Assembly: GCA_963804245.1 (NCBI GenBank)
Contig: CAWDPQ010000018.1
Location: 1 to 64,000 of the forward strand
DNA length: 64,000 nucleotides
Reading direction: 5' to 3'
Source of the DNA: CAWDPQ01 sp963804245
Lineage (GTDB): Bacteria > Acidobacteriota > Vicinamibacteria > Vicinamibacterales > 2-12-FULL-66-21
Positions 54,840 to 63,530 of this stretch are shown in pieces. The translations under genes were made by a program, and so were the position numbers. Numbering within the stretch: the stretch's first letter is position 1; every line of letters begins with the position of its first letter. The notes below the pieces were generated by a model. The model saw nothing but the letters and a program-made list of their open reading frames with translations, ran no database searches and was not told the DNA's origin.

Positions 54840-57836
54840 CTATCGGGCCAGGCGCGCTCGGGCCTCGGCCAGTTCCGGCAGGTCCGGATCCGCAGCCTTC
54901 CAGTATTCGAGGAATCGTCGGTATTCGGTGCGGGCGGCATCACGCTCCCCGCCCTTGTCGAGCAGGCGGGCGAGTGCGATGACGTGCCGGGGATCCAGCA
55001 TCGCGGTCCACTTCTGCTCGGGGCCCGGCGTCAGCAAGGCACGATAGAGCGCAATCGCCTCGGCCGTGCGCCCCTGTGCCGCAGCTGCACGCGCGCGGCC
55101 GTCACGAAGCACGAGGTTGTTGGCGTAGAACGACAGCGACTCCCAGGTTCCTTGAAGGACGAGGAACATCTTGCGCGCCGGTTCGCCCGCCGCGAAGGCA
55201 CGCGCAGCCTTGTCGAAATCCCGCTCGGCCAGCGCCACCTCGCCCTCGAGGGCGTGCATCCACCACACCTCGAGCGGCGACGTCGACCGGTGCACCTGCC
55301 TCGCATGGCCGAGCCGCTGCTTCGCCTCGACCAACCGGCCTTCGCCCGCACCACACGCGCCGGCCAGCAGATCGCCCAACACTTGCCAGCGAACGGCGAG
55401 CAGCGCTGGCACTTCCTTCGTCGCCTGTTCACCTGCGGCAAGGTGCACCGCAACTCGGGCGCAGTCGCGCCGTTCCAGCGCGAATACCGCTTTGGCAATG
55501 TGCGAGGAGACGACGCCGTCGGCGGAGCCCTGGTCCTCCGCCCGCTTCTGAGACTCGTCCACGGCTTTGAGCGCCTCGCGGTAGCGGCCAACTCGCGACA
55601 GCAGGAACGCTCGCGTCGTCGATACCAACAGATCGCGCGGTGCGGAGGTCGCTTGCGTCATCGACCGTGACAGGTCCGCGAGCGCTTCCGGGTAGCGGCC
55701 TAGCACACCAAGGGACCAGGCCTTTCCATACCAATTGAACCCGCCTTTGATCGCGGCTTCGTAAGTGGAAAGCGCCTCTGGAATCCGGCCAGCCATCAGC
55801 AGCCCTTCCGCCAGGCTGTCAAGGGCGTTCGGCTCCGTCGGTCGCAGCTTGACGTAGGTTTCGAAGGTGCGGATCGCGTCTTCGAGGCGTCCAGCGTTCA
55901 TCTGCGTGTACCCGTACAGGTTCCGCATCTGCGGGGAGTGCGGCAGCGCCGCCACTGCGCGACCGAGCAAAGCCATGCAACGGGCCGGATCCACATCCCA
56001 CCATGACGTGCTGAGGCTGTACCACGCCTGCTCGGTGTCCGGGTAGCGCGCCACCAGGCCTTCGAGCAGCTGATCGGCCTCATCGATCCGGCCCGCGTCC
56101 CGTGCCAACCCGGCGCGCACCAGCACGGCGTCGCGCTCCGGCATCCGGTCCAGGCGTTGGGCGGCCATCCTCAGCCATCGGCCACTGTCCCTGATCATCT
56201 CCTCGTGGCGATCCACCTCGGCGAGGTGGACGTACGCCAATGCGAACTCAGGGTCCAGGCGAACGGCCTCCCCGAAATGCCGTCTTGCGTCGGCGTTCCG
56301 TTCGTTCGCCCGCGCCTCGACGCCGGTGGTGAACGCACGATACGCCTCGACCGACGCCGAGGCCACATCCGCCACCTTGCGCACCGTGCCTGGCACTGTC
56401 TTCACATCCAGTCCGCGCCGGACACGGGCCGACAGGTCGTCGGCCAGGGCCAGCGCGTCGGGCCCACGCACGGTCTCCGCCACGCGGACGGCCCCAGTCG
56501 AGAGATCCTCGACGCGCGCATCGATCCGAAGGTCTGGGCCCGCCTGCACAATGGTGCCAATTAGAATGAAGCGGGCGCCGGCACGACGCGCGATCTCGGC
56601 CAGTTTCGAGCGTTCGACCCCATCGAGCGTGGATGCTCCGACTTGTCGGGCCGCATCGCCCAACCGTTCGTTGCCCACGACTTCGATATCTGGTGTCTGC
56701 GCGAGTCCCGTGATCAGCATCGAGGGCAGACCTTTGCCCAGCCACGCCGCGTCTGGGCTGGCCCCGATGACCTCGAACGCCACGACGGCCAAGGCCGGTC
56801 GCGCTGCCGTTCCGCCGAGCGAGGTGGAAGGCGCGCTGCCCCGCCGCACGGGCCACAAGGTCGCGGCCGCAATGGCCGCGGCGAGAACGGCGCCGCCGAT
56901 CCACACGGGTGGACGTCGCCACCAGGCGGCGCCGGATTCGCGTGCGGGCTCGACCGGCCTTGACTCCGAGCTCGTTGTTATCGACTCTCGAAGCTGGCGC
57001 AAGTCGACGACGAGATCACGCATGCCCTGGTAGCGGCTGTCCGGATCCTTGGCCAGGCACTTGCGCAGTACTCGCTGCAGCTCCGTGCCGGCGGTCACGT
57101 TCTCGACGCGCGGCGCCGGCGGCATCTCGCCGAGAATCGCGCTGATCGTGTCGGCGGAGCTGCGCTTCCGGAAAGGGGCCACTCCCGTGACCATCTCGTA
57201 CAGCACGGCGCCGAATGAAAAGATGTCGCTGCGCGCGTCCACCGTTTCACCACGCACCTGCTCGGGCGACATGTAGCCCATGGTGCCCATGACCACGCCT
57301 TCGGCCGTGCGCACCTGCACGTCGGCCACCGTCGCGGCGTCGGCGAGCGCACCGTGCGCCACGGGATCGATCAGCTTTGCCAGGCCGAAGTCGATGATCT
57401 TCAGGTAGCCGTCATTCGCGATGAGCAGGTTTTCGGGCTTGAGGTCACGGTGAACGACGCCGCGTGCGTGCACCTTGCCGAGGGCGTCTGCCGCCTGACC
57501 GGCGTAATCGAGCGCCTGCCGGAGCTTCAGCGGGCCAGTCTTGAGCAGCTCGCGCAACGAGCCGCCTTCGACGTACTCCATGGCGATGTACGTGCGGCCG
57601 TCAACTTCGTCGATGTCGTAGATGGCGGCGATGTGCGGGTGGTCGATCGACGCCGCCACGCGTGCTTCCTGGACGAACCGTTGGCGCCGCGTTTCATCCC
57701 GCGTCAGCGTGGGGCTAATCAGCTTGAGGGCCGCTCTGCGCTGCAACTTCAGGTCTTCGGCGAGGAAGACCTCTCCCATTCCGCCCTCTCCCAGACGTTC
57801 GAGGACACGGTAGTGACCGATAGTGGTCCCTAGCAC
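54840..57836 (-). CDS. Ser/Thr protein kinase with C-terminal TPR domain
   Basis: 998 residues from a GTG at 57836, six bases after TATCAT. Kinase: LGEGGMGEVFLAED, AALKLI, HRDLKPENLL, DFGLAKLI, SPEQVRG, DIFSFGAVLYEMVTG. A membrane helix (WIGGAVLAAAIAAATLWPV) lies near 315-333. Next comes an adenylate-cyclase/TolB-N-like segment (ALAVVAFEVIGASPDAAWLG, GLAQTPDIEVVGNE, IGTIVQAGPDLRIDARVEDL) that occurs between kinase and TPR parts in Acidobacteria. The last about 450 residues are tetratricopeptide repeats (ADARRHFGEAVRLDPEFALA, AIRTFETYVKLRPTEPNALD, AEAIALYRALLTPGPEQKWT). It is the only intact TPR-type kinase here. TPRs would bind an extracytoplasmic partner (inference). Confidence 0.93.
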   Translation of the reverse strand: MLGTTIGHYRVLERLGEGGMGEVFLAEDLKLQRRAALKLISPTLTRDETRRQRFVQEARVAASIDHPHIAAIYDIDEVDGRTYIAMEYVEGGSLRELLKTGPLKLRQALDYAGQAADALGKVHARGVVHRDLKPENLLIANDGYLKIIDFGLAKLIDPVAHGALADAATVADVQVRTAEGVVMGTMGYMSPEQVRGETVDARSDIFSFGAVLYEMVTGVAPFRKRSSADTISAILGEMPPAPRVENVTAGTELQRVLRKCLAKDPDSRYQGMRDLVVDLRQLRESITTSSESRPVEPARESGAAWWRRPPVWIGGAVLAAAIAAATLWPVRRGSAPSTSLGGTAARPALAVVAFEVIGASPDAAWLGKGLPSMLITGLAQTPDIEVVGNERLGDAARQVGASTLDGVERSKLAEIARRAGARFILIGTIVQAGPDLRIDARVEDLSTGAVRVAETVRGPDALALADDLSARVRRGLDVKTVPGTVRKVADVASASVEAYRAFTTGVEARANERNADARRHFGEAVRLDPEFALAYVHLAEVDRHEEMIRDSGRWLRMAAQRLDRMPERDAVLVRAGLARDAGRIDEADQLLEGLVARYPDTEQAWYSLSTSWWDVDPARCMALLGRAVAALPHSPQMRNLYGYTQMNAGRLEDAIRTFETYVKLRPTEPNALDSLAEGLLMAGRIPEALSTYEAAIKGGFNWYGKAWSLGVLGRYPEALADLSRSMTQATSAPRDLLVSTTRAFLLSRVGRYREALKAVDESQKRAEDQGSADGVVSSHIAKAVFALERRDCARVAVHLAAGEQATKEVPALLAVRWQVLGDLLAGACGAGEGRLVEAKQRLGHARQVHRSTSPLEVWWMHALEGEVALAERDFDKAARAFAAGEPARKMFLVLQGTWESLSFYANNLVLRDGRARAAAAQGRTAEAIALYRALLTPGPEQKWTAMLDPRHVIALARLLDKGGERDAARTEYRRFLEYWKAADPDLPELAEARARLAR

Positions 57837-57842
57837 GGTGGG

Positions 57843-57848
57843 ATGATA
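57843..57848 (-). promoter_or_regulatory. -10-like TATCAT six bases before kinase GTG
   Basis: TATCAT on the minus strand, then CCCACC, then the GTG at 57836. The spacing predicts a leaderless transcript. The same hexamer at nearly the same distance precedes the kinase at 21125. Confidence 0.4.
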
Positions 57849-57938
57849 GCGCCTACTTGGGCCGGCACGAGAGGGAGTCTAAGCCTCGTATTCGCGTCGG
57901 GCCAACCCGTGGTATCAAGCTGGTGTCGCATCATCCTT

Positions 57939-58940
57939 ATGACGGATCGACACCCCGTGGAACAGAACCGCTTGCCGTTTGTCGCCAAATGTGCGGCGGT
58001 TCTACCCGCCTTGTGGCTTGCCCTTTTCCTGCTCGCCCTCCCATTCCCAGGCGGGCATCCGTCATTGCCTGCTCTCGTAGCCATGGTCCCTGTGAGCCTG
58101 TCGCTCACCGGACGCGCCGCGGGTTGGCTCATGGGCGACCCCGGTTCTTCCTCGGTTGGTCTGGCCGTGCTCGTTGTGGCGACGCTCGTCGAGATGGGCT
58201 TCGTGGGTGCCGTGGCCGGCGTGGGAGCTCGACGTCTGTTAGATGGTCATCTCCGAGGTCAGTTTGCCTGGCTTGGCTGTTTCCTCATCTACGTCGCGTG
58301 TCACATATTCGGCAGTGCGCTAGTCACCTCCAGAGCTCTCACCAGTGTCGTGCTGTCTGTGGGTTCGACCAACGTGAGGCACGAAGTGCTCCAAAGAATT
58401 GCGGCGGGCGGTGACCGAAGCTATCGAGAGATTCTGCTTTCGGCGCTCGAGAAAGGATCCGAGCCTGATGTGGACGAGGACATCATTGCCGCTCTCACGT
58501 TGCTCGAAGATGGCGCCTTCTGGCAGAGCTATTTGACTTCTCCTCGAGGAACACGCTGGGGAATAAGCTTTTGGGCGAAGGTGCTCTGCGACATCTCGAA
58601 CAAGAGCCTTTACCTTCGACAGTCACCCGCCGTCGACTTCGCGCGGTTGACCGAATCGTTCGCCAGTCTCAACAAGATGATGTTCGAGCGCATGGTGGCG
58701 GAGCTTCCGGATCGCCCTGAGCTCTTGAATCCCGTTTTCGGCATCGGGCTCAACAATCCCCAGCTGGGCCGGGCCTGGGTCGATCGGCTGTTTGAACTCC
58801 TGCAACGTCCGTCGATTGCGAAATGCGTGCACTTGGGGATGTCCTACCGGAGTGAATGGAGCGATCATCCGCCTCCCGGACCGCTTGTCGAGCAACGGCG
58901 ACCAGAATGTCGAACGTGCAGGATCGCGTTCGAATTGTGA
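57939..58940 (+). CDS. Membrane protein of unknown function with cytoplasmic C-terminal domain
   Basis: 333 residues from the ATG at 57939. Four hydrophobic segments are visible: AAVLPALWLALFLLALPFPG, LVAMVPVSLSLTGRAAGWL, VGLAVLVVATLVEMGFVGAV and FAWLGCFLIYVACHIFGSAL. They are followed by a helical C-terminal half (REILLSALEKGSEPDVDEDI, ARLTESFASLNKMMFERMVA) that looks HEAT- or armadillo-like but is not recognised. No enzymatic motif. The start is 102 bases from the divergent kinase start. Whether the two share a role is unknown; I cannot assign a family. Confidence 0.6.
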   Translation: MTDRHPVEQNRLPFVAKCAAVLPALWLALFLLALPFPGGHPSLPALVAMVPVSLSLTGRAAGWLMGDPGSSSVGLAVLVVATLVEMGFVGAVAGVGARRLLDGHLRGQFAWLGCFLIYVACHIFGSALVTSRALTSVVLSVGSTNVRHEVLQRIAAGGDRSYREILLSALEKGSEPDVDEDIIAALTLLEDGAFWQSYLTSPRGTRWGISFWAKVLCDISNKSLYLRQSPAVDFARLTESFASLNKMMFERMVAELPDRPELLNPVFGIGLNNPQLGRAWVDRLFELLQRPSIAKCVHLGMSYRSEWSDHPPPGPLVEQRRPECRTCRIAFEL

Positions 58941-59096
58941 GCGCCTCCTCCGACACATCCCGCAGCCGGTGTTCGCGCCAGAGGAGCAAGTTCTCCCTTA
59001 CGAAGAGCGGCATGTGCCGCTCGTCCCGCGTGTTCGGCAGGATGTGCTCGACTCCTCAGTCACCAGAAGACGCGCAACATCTCGGACCATCGCCGC
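58941..59096. other. No supported gene
   Basis: No convincing frame; the minus strand stays open through part of it but has no family character. This belongs to a larger decayed region up to 59568. Confidence 0.35.
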
Positions 59097-59525
59097 TCAA
59101 TGCCGGAGACGGTTGCTGCCAGATTCGTCATCAACACTGAGGGCCTGGACAGAACGGTGCGCCGGAATTCGCGCGCTCGATGAACGGATGAAACCAGTCT
59201 CGACTCGCCAGCGTATTGAGGGGTCAGCCTGCTGAATCCTCCTTCGAAGCCGACACGTCCGAGGTTGACCAAAGGCTACATACTGCGCCGCGGGATCGAT
59301 CCCGATGATCCGACTGGACGGGGCGACTGCGGCGACAGCCGCCGTCAGTGCGCCCGTCCCCGATCCGACGTCCAGTATCACGTGGCCGTCGCGAACCCCG
59401 GCGAAAGTCACCAGGAGGGGTGCGAGCTCGCGACTCCATCGACCCATGAAGCGGTCGTACGCATCGCCTGCCGTAAACATCGCATCCTGTGCGCCGTAGC
59501 TGCTGCCGAACAGGCTCACCGCCAT
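59097..59525 (-). pseudogene. Class I SAM-dependent methyltransferase, truncated
   Basis: The first 86 residues match the N-terminal Rossmann part of class I methyltransferases: DAMFTAGDAYDRFMGRWSRE, then VILDVGSGTGALTAAVA (motif I, SAM-binding GxGxG) and IIGIDPAAQYVAF (motif II aspartate). After about 59268 the frame becomes Arg/Ser-rich and loses all similarity, ending at 59097; a normal enzyme would have another 150-180 residues. The 3' part has been deleted or shifted out of frame. Confidence 0.65.
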
Positions 59526-59568
59526 GAGCGTGACATAGACGAGGGTGGCTTCACAGGGGATTCACGTT

Positions 59569-60891
59569 TTAGTCGAGCGGCTGGAAGAAGTTCCTCACCA
59601 CGAACCGGGCAACCTTCCGGCCGATCCTCGAACCATCCTCTTGCGCATAACGGAAGTGGAACCCTGCCCACACGCGAGCATCGTTGACTTCCGCGACTAC
59701 CTCCCGGAACCTCTTGTAGTGGCGCGTTTCACCGGTCACGAGGCTGTCGACCGAGAAGTTGACGCGACCTGGGCCAAAGAAGCTCTCGAGTGCCTCGGCG
59801 ATGGCCGTCGTGTGACAGGCGTGAGCTGATGGATACTCCGGATGATTCGGCGTCGGCAACAAGGGCTGCCACGCTGGATCGGGCAGCGTGTGAGAGTTTC
59901 CATCCGTGTCTGCGCGAGGAATCGCATGAATGGGACGCCAGGATAGGTAGTGATACTTGGCATCAAAGCAACCAATCATGGCGTCGCCTCCGGCCACGTG
60001 AGCCATGGCCAACATCCGCGCGGTCTCGATCGCGGTCAAGCCGCGGGCGTCGGCCAGGCGCAGGAGGCTGCGGTTCCATTGAGGCAGATCGTGGTCGGTC
60101 CAGAACCGCGCCACGGCGGTCTGCTCCGCGCTCCGCACGCTGCTGTCGAAACGTCCCAGGCTCTTCACCTCCTTGAAATCGAGCGCGTATTCCAAGCTGC
60201 GTAATGCAGGGGGTCCGTGCGGCCGGAATTGAGACGCGTTCTCCAGGGCCAATGGCAGCACGCTCGGCATCCGCGTTCCAAGCGGCGTCGCCGGCGCGGT
60301 GGGTTCATAGACTCCCGGAGCCGGCGGTCGCTGGACGTAGGGCACGATACTATCGAGCCCGTCGTTGGCTCGAAGCAAGAGCATCCCAACCCCAATTTCC
60401 TCACCGACCAGGATCCCGTTGGTCTTTGCCTCGCCCTCCGGTATCCCATCCAGATAGGCGAAGTAGACATCACTCAGGCCGGCCTGCTGATCAAGAAGAC
60501 GTCCCGTGAGCACACGGTACGCGGCGGTCGCGACGGCAGCATCGACCGACGTGTTCGGCGGTGCGGTTGCTGTGATCGCAAACGGTCGGTAACCGCCGTC
60601 GATGGCGACGACCACGTCGTAGATTGTCGCGTGGACGATGCCCATGTGAACGGCGGCCTCGCCCGGAAACTTCTTGCCAACGGCAACGATGGCGTTCTGG
60701 GCGATCAGACTCCAGACTGCAACACCGCGTCTCTGACTGGGCGGTTCGGCGTCCTGCGCTCTGCTCGAATTGAGCGAGCTCGCTGCGGCTTGCGCAGCCG
60801 GGCCAGCGGCGGATGTGGTCGCGACGAATGCAGCAGCGACGCCCAGCCCGACCACGAGCAGGCTCGAAAGCCTTCCAAATGCGCGGATCAT
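59569..60891 (-). CDS. Exported vanadium-haloperoxidase-like (PAP2 superfamily) protein
   Basis: 440 residues from the ATG at 60891 (GGAGG five bases upstream; in-frame ATG at 60903 also possible). Signal peptide (LLVVGLGVAAAFVATTSAAG). The catalytic region follows the vanadium haloperoxidase/acid phosphatase pattern: DAKYHYLSWRPIHAIPRADT (Lys, Arg for vanadate/phosphate), NHPEYPSAHACHTTAIAEAL (SGH motif present as SAH) and NDARVWAGFHFRYAQEDGSR (second His). The N-terminal half is helical (AVWSLIAQNAIVAVGKKFPG). Homologues either halogenate organic compounds with peroxide or act as phosphatases. It diverges from an HxlR regulator with 135 bases between, so regulation by that protein is likely. 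Confidence 0.8.
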   Translation of the reverse strand: MIRAFGRLSSLLVVGLGVAAAFVATTSAAGPAAQAAASSLNSSRAQDAEPPSQRRGVAVWSLIAQNAIVAVGKKFPGEAAVHMGIVHATIYDVVVAIDGGYRPFAITATAPPNTSVDAAVATAAYRVLTGRLLDQQAGLSDVYFAYLDGIPEGEAKTNGILVGEEIGVGMLLLRANDGLDSIVPYVQRPPAPGVYEPTAPATPLGTRMPSVLPLALENASQFRPHGPPALRSLEYALDFKEVKSLGRFDSSVRSAEQTAVARFWTDHDLPQWNRSLLRLADARGLTAIETARMLAMAHVAGGDAMIGCFDAKYHYLSWRPIHAIPRADTDGNSHTLPDPAWQPLLPTPNHPEYPSAHACHTTAIAEALESFFGPGRVNFSVDSLVTGETRHYKRFREVVAEVNDARVWAGFHFRYAQEDGSRIGRKVARFVVRNFFQPLD

Positions 60892-61026
60892 GGTTACCTC
60901 CATCGAGTTTCTGTTCGTTGATCGAAAAGTAAGCGCAGGGGAAGTCCGGCGGAAGTGCAACGAGCGGACTGAATCGGTTCAATTTTTGGACTGGCACCAG
61001 CGAACCGGGCGTGCCAGGATGCGACC

Positions 61027-61761
61027 ATGCAGAAGTACAAGCAGTATTGCCCTGTCGCGCGGGCGTCGGAGATCCTGGCGGATCGATGGACGCCGCTCAT
61101 CGTGCGCGAGCTCATTCTCGGCAGCCATCGTTTCAACGAGATCGAGCGAGGGCTGCCCGGAATCTCGCGCTCGCTGCTGGCGTCGCGCCTCCGCGACCTG
61201 GAAGACGCAGGTGTTGTCGAGCGCCTACCCAGTGCGCAACCGAAGATAACGGCGTACCACCTGTCTGAGGCTGGAAGAGACCTCAAGACGGTCATCGAGA
61301 CGCTTGGCGCGTGGGGCGTCCGTTGGGCCTTCGGCGAACCAAGGCTGGAAGAAATGGATGCGGGGTTATTGATCTGGAGGATTCATCAGCGGATCAATCG
61401 CGAGCTCTTGCCGGAACGGCGTACGGTTGTTGAGTTCGACTTCACGGGTCCTCGCGGACGACGAGTGTGGTTGCTTCTCGAGCCTCGGGAGGTCTCGGTC
61501 TGTGTGACGCCCCCTGGGTTCGATTCCGATCTCATCGTCCGTTCGGATCTGGCGTTCTTCTATCGTGTCTGGTTGGGACACATCGAGTACGGGGCCGCCA
61601 TTCGCTGTCGCTCGGTGGTTGTCGAGGGGCTTCCCGCTCTGGCGAAGCAGCTTCCGCGATGGTTCATGTGGAGCCCGATGGCGCGTTTCGTTAGGGAACG
61701 CGAGCATCCTGTGGCGCACGCCTCAGGCCCTGTTGGTGTCATCGACCGACGCGCAGTTTGA
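61027..61761 (+). CDS. HxlR-family transcriptional regulator with C-terminal SCP2-like domain
   Basis: 244 residues. The HxlR winged helix is at the N-terminus: YCPVARASEILADRWTPLIV, LGSHRFNEIERGLPGISRSL, LASRLRDLEDAGVVERLPSA. Its Cys8 near the start can sense electrophiles or redox stress in HxlR proteins. The C-terminal half (FDFTGPRGRRVWLLLEPREV, GFDSDLIVRSDLAFFYRVWL) resembles an SCP2 sterol-binding-like domain, a known HxlR extension that may bind a hydrophobic effector. Divergent from the haloperoxidase-like gene, so probably its regulator (inference). Confidence 0.88.
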   Translation: MQKYKQYCPVARASEILADRWTPLIVRELILGSHRFNEIERGLPGISRSLLASRLRDLEDAGVVERLPSAQPKITAYHLSEAGRDLKTVIETLGAWGVRWAFGEPRLEEMDAGLLIWRIHQRINRELLPERRTVVEFDFTGPRGRRVWLLLEPREVSVCVTPPGFDSDLIVRSDLAFFYRVWLGHIEYGAAIRCRSVVVEGLPALAKQLPRWFMWSPMARFVREREHPVAHASGPVGVIDRRAV

Positions 61762-61982
61762 CGCTGTCGCTCGGGATACCGCGTCGCCCTGGTGAGCGCA
61801 CGAGTTCGATCGCTCGAACTGTCGGCCGTTCTCGCTGTCAGTTCGGACACGCAGATGAAACGCGCGTTCTTTGCGCTCATCGGGGCGCTTCCTGCGCCCG
61901 CACCGCCGCCACATTCCGTGCGGTCGGTGTGACGTCGGTTATTGCCGATGCAGAACTCTGGCAACGTCTAGGCGCATGAACA

Positions 61983-62702
61983 CTACTTCGATCGATGGCG
62001 TCCCGCCAACCGCACAGCGCGAGGAAAGAGGATGTTGTTCTCGAGGTGAACGTGCAGATGCATGTCGGCTTCGAGCTGCGACAATCCGTAGTAGAGTCCG
62101 CGGAACGTCGGACATGCCCATTCGGGCGGCGCGAAGCTGTCGGTCACCTGGCGGATGAACGCGAGCGCCGCGCCCGCCGCCTGGTGATCGGCTTCCATCG
62201 CGGTGATGGGCGCGGGCAGCCATTGGACCTCATTTGCGGCTGGCAACGCGTCCCCGGCTTCGAGCGCCACGATGACCGGGAACAGCACACGGTCTTCCTT
62301 GTTCATGTGCGCAAGCAGTTCCGCCTGTAACTGCTTGAACGTGTGCTGGAGCGGCAAAAGGGTCTCCGGCAGATGGTCGCCGTGACGGCTCACGACCTTG
62401 TCGAGCATGGCGGCCAGGCGCGGCAACTCGAGTCGAAGAGGCTCGTGATAGCGGCTCTGAATATGCCGAATGAGTGCTGTGAGGCTCTCGTTGGTCCGCA
62501 CCAATTCCTCCGACGCTGGCGCGGCCGTCGTGTGCAACTCCATCAGCAGTACGTCGACGTCAAGGCCACGGGCCGCGCACGCCTCCGCGAGTGGAACCCG
62601 ACCCCCACAACAAAAGTCGATCTGGTGCTGTTGGAAGATCCGAATGGTCGCCGGAGCCGAGGTTGCGATCTCGGCAACACTGGTTTCTGGTGTAATTGTC
62701 AT
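61983..62702 (-). CDS. ric: Di-iron iron-sulfur cluster repair protein (RIC/YtfE/ScdA)
   Basis: 239 residues. The N-terminal ScdA-N domain shows DFCCGGRVPLAEACAARGLD with the conserved CCGG and the preceding VAEIATSAPATIRIFQQHQI. A four-helix hemerythrin-like domain follows with histidines in LIRHIQSRYHEPLRLELPRL, SRHGDHLPETLL, LLAHMNKEDRVLFPV, MEADHQAAGAAL and LHLHVHLENNILFPRAVRLA that form the di-iron site. RIC repairs iron-sulfur clusters damaged by nitric oxide and oxidants. ATG at 62702 with AAGGA eight bases upstream. Divergent from the Crp/Fnr gene (138-base gap), which fits control by a nitrosative or oxygen-sensing regulator. Confidence 0.93.
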   Translation of the reverse strand: MTITPETSVAEIATSAPATIRIFQQHQIDFCCGGRVPLAEACAARGLDVDVLLMELHTTAAPASEELVRTNESLTALIRHIQSRYHEPLRLELPRLAAMLDKVVSRHGDHLPETLLPLQHTFKQLQAELLAHMNKEDRVLFPVIVALEAGDALPAANEVQWLPAPITAMEADHQAAGAALAFIRQVTDSFAPPEWACPTFRGLYYGLSQLEADMHLHVHLENNILFPRAVRLAGRHRSK

Positions 62703-62840
62703 GGTCGAGGTCCTTCGCAGATTCGATGAACTGCTTCAGACTATCGACTGCTGTCGCACCCGTCGTTGCGCTGGCGCAAAGATTGGGTTCTGCCCGCTCG
62801 AGATGACGAACATCGGCGCGCTGGGCGCCCACGAGGAGAC

Positions 62841-63530
62841 ATGTACTCGAGCGCGCTGCTTCGTTCACGAATCTTCGACGGATTGAGCGATCCCGAACGG
62901 GAGCGGTGGCTCGCCCGAGCGACATCCGTGTCGCTGAAGCGCGGCGACACGCTGGCGAGACAGGGAGATCCTGCGCGGCATCTCTACCTTGTGGAATCGG
63001 GCTTTTTGAAGGTCCTGCAACTCACCGCGGAGGGCACCGAGGTGATCGTGCGATTCGTCTCGCCTGGCGAGCCCTTCGGCGGTGTCGTGGCGCTCGGGGA
63101 TTCGGCCTATCCTGTCACCGCCATCGTGGCTCAACCATCCGTCCTCCGTCTGTGGACGAGGGAGGCGGTGGGCGAACTGTTGCGCGAGAACCCTCAGGTC
63201 CGCGTGAATATCATGCGCGAGATGGCCACGCACATGACCGACGCGTTGACCCGCGTCCGGGAACTGACGACGGCGCGGGTCGGTCAGCGGCTTGCGCAGG
63301 CGTTGCTCCGCCTAGCGCGACAGTGTGGCCAGGCGAGTGCAGAGGGGGTGTTGATCACGCAGCCGCTCACGCGTCAGGAACTCGCCGACCTGACGGGAAC
63401 CACCCTCTATACGGTGAGCCGCACCCTGACGAAATGGGAAGCGCTCGGCCTCATCGAATCGCGGAAGCGCCTGCTGTTCGTGCGATCGGCGAAACGGCTC
63501 GAGCAAGTGGCAGCTTCTGAAGAAGACTAG
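62841..63530 (+). CDS. Crp/Fnr-family transcriptional regulator
   Basis: 229 residues from the ATG at 62841 (GAGGAG just upstream; the frame is open further but without family similarity). A cyclic-nucleotide-binding-type beta-roll (GDTLARQGDPARHLYLVESG, EVIVRFVSPGEPFGGVVALG, YPVTAIVAQPSVLRLWTREA) is followed by the dimerisation helix and a Crp-type HTH with TRQELADLTGTTLYTVSRTL. No N-terminal FNR cysteine cluster is visible. Placed between RIC and a NosY-like permease, it resembles the Dnr/NnrR/NosR-type regulators of nitrogen-oxide respiration. Its end overlaps the convergent permease gene by four bases. Confidence 0.92.
   Translation: MYSSALLRSRIFDGLSDPERERWLARATSVSLKRGDTLARQGDPARHLYLVESGFLKVLQLTAEGTEVIVRFVSPGEPFGGVVALGDSAYPVTAIVAQPSVLRLWTREAVGELLRENPQVRVNIMREMATHMTDALTRVRELTTARVGQRLAQALLRLARQCGQASAEGVLITQPLTRQELADLTGTTLYTVSRTLTKWEALGLIESRKRLLFVRSAKRLEQVAASEED

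Noticed and set aside
54141..55670. 509-codon plus-strand open frame read as one gene
   Set aside because: Only the first about 100 codons are the middle part of the frameshifted kinase propeller; the rest runs antisense into the TPR kinase.
58750..59013. 87-codon minus-strand frame overlapping the membrane protein end
   Set aside because: Antisense to the end of the membrane protein gene; no family match and no ribosome-binding site.
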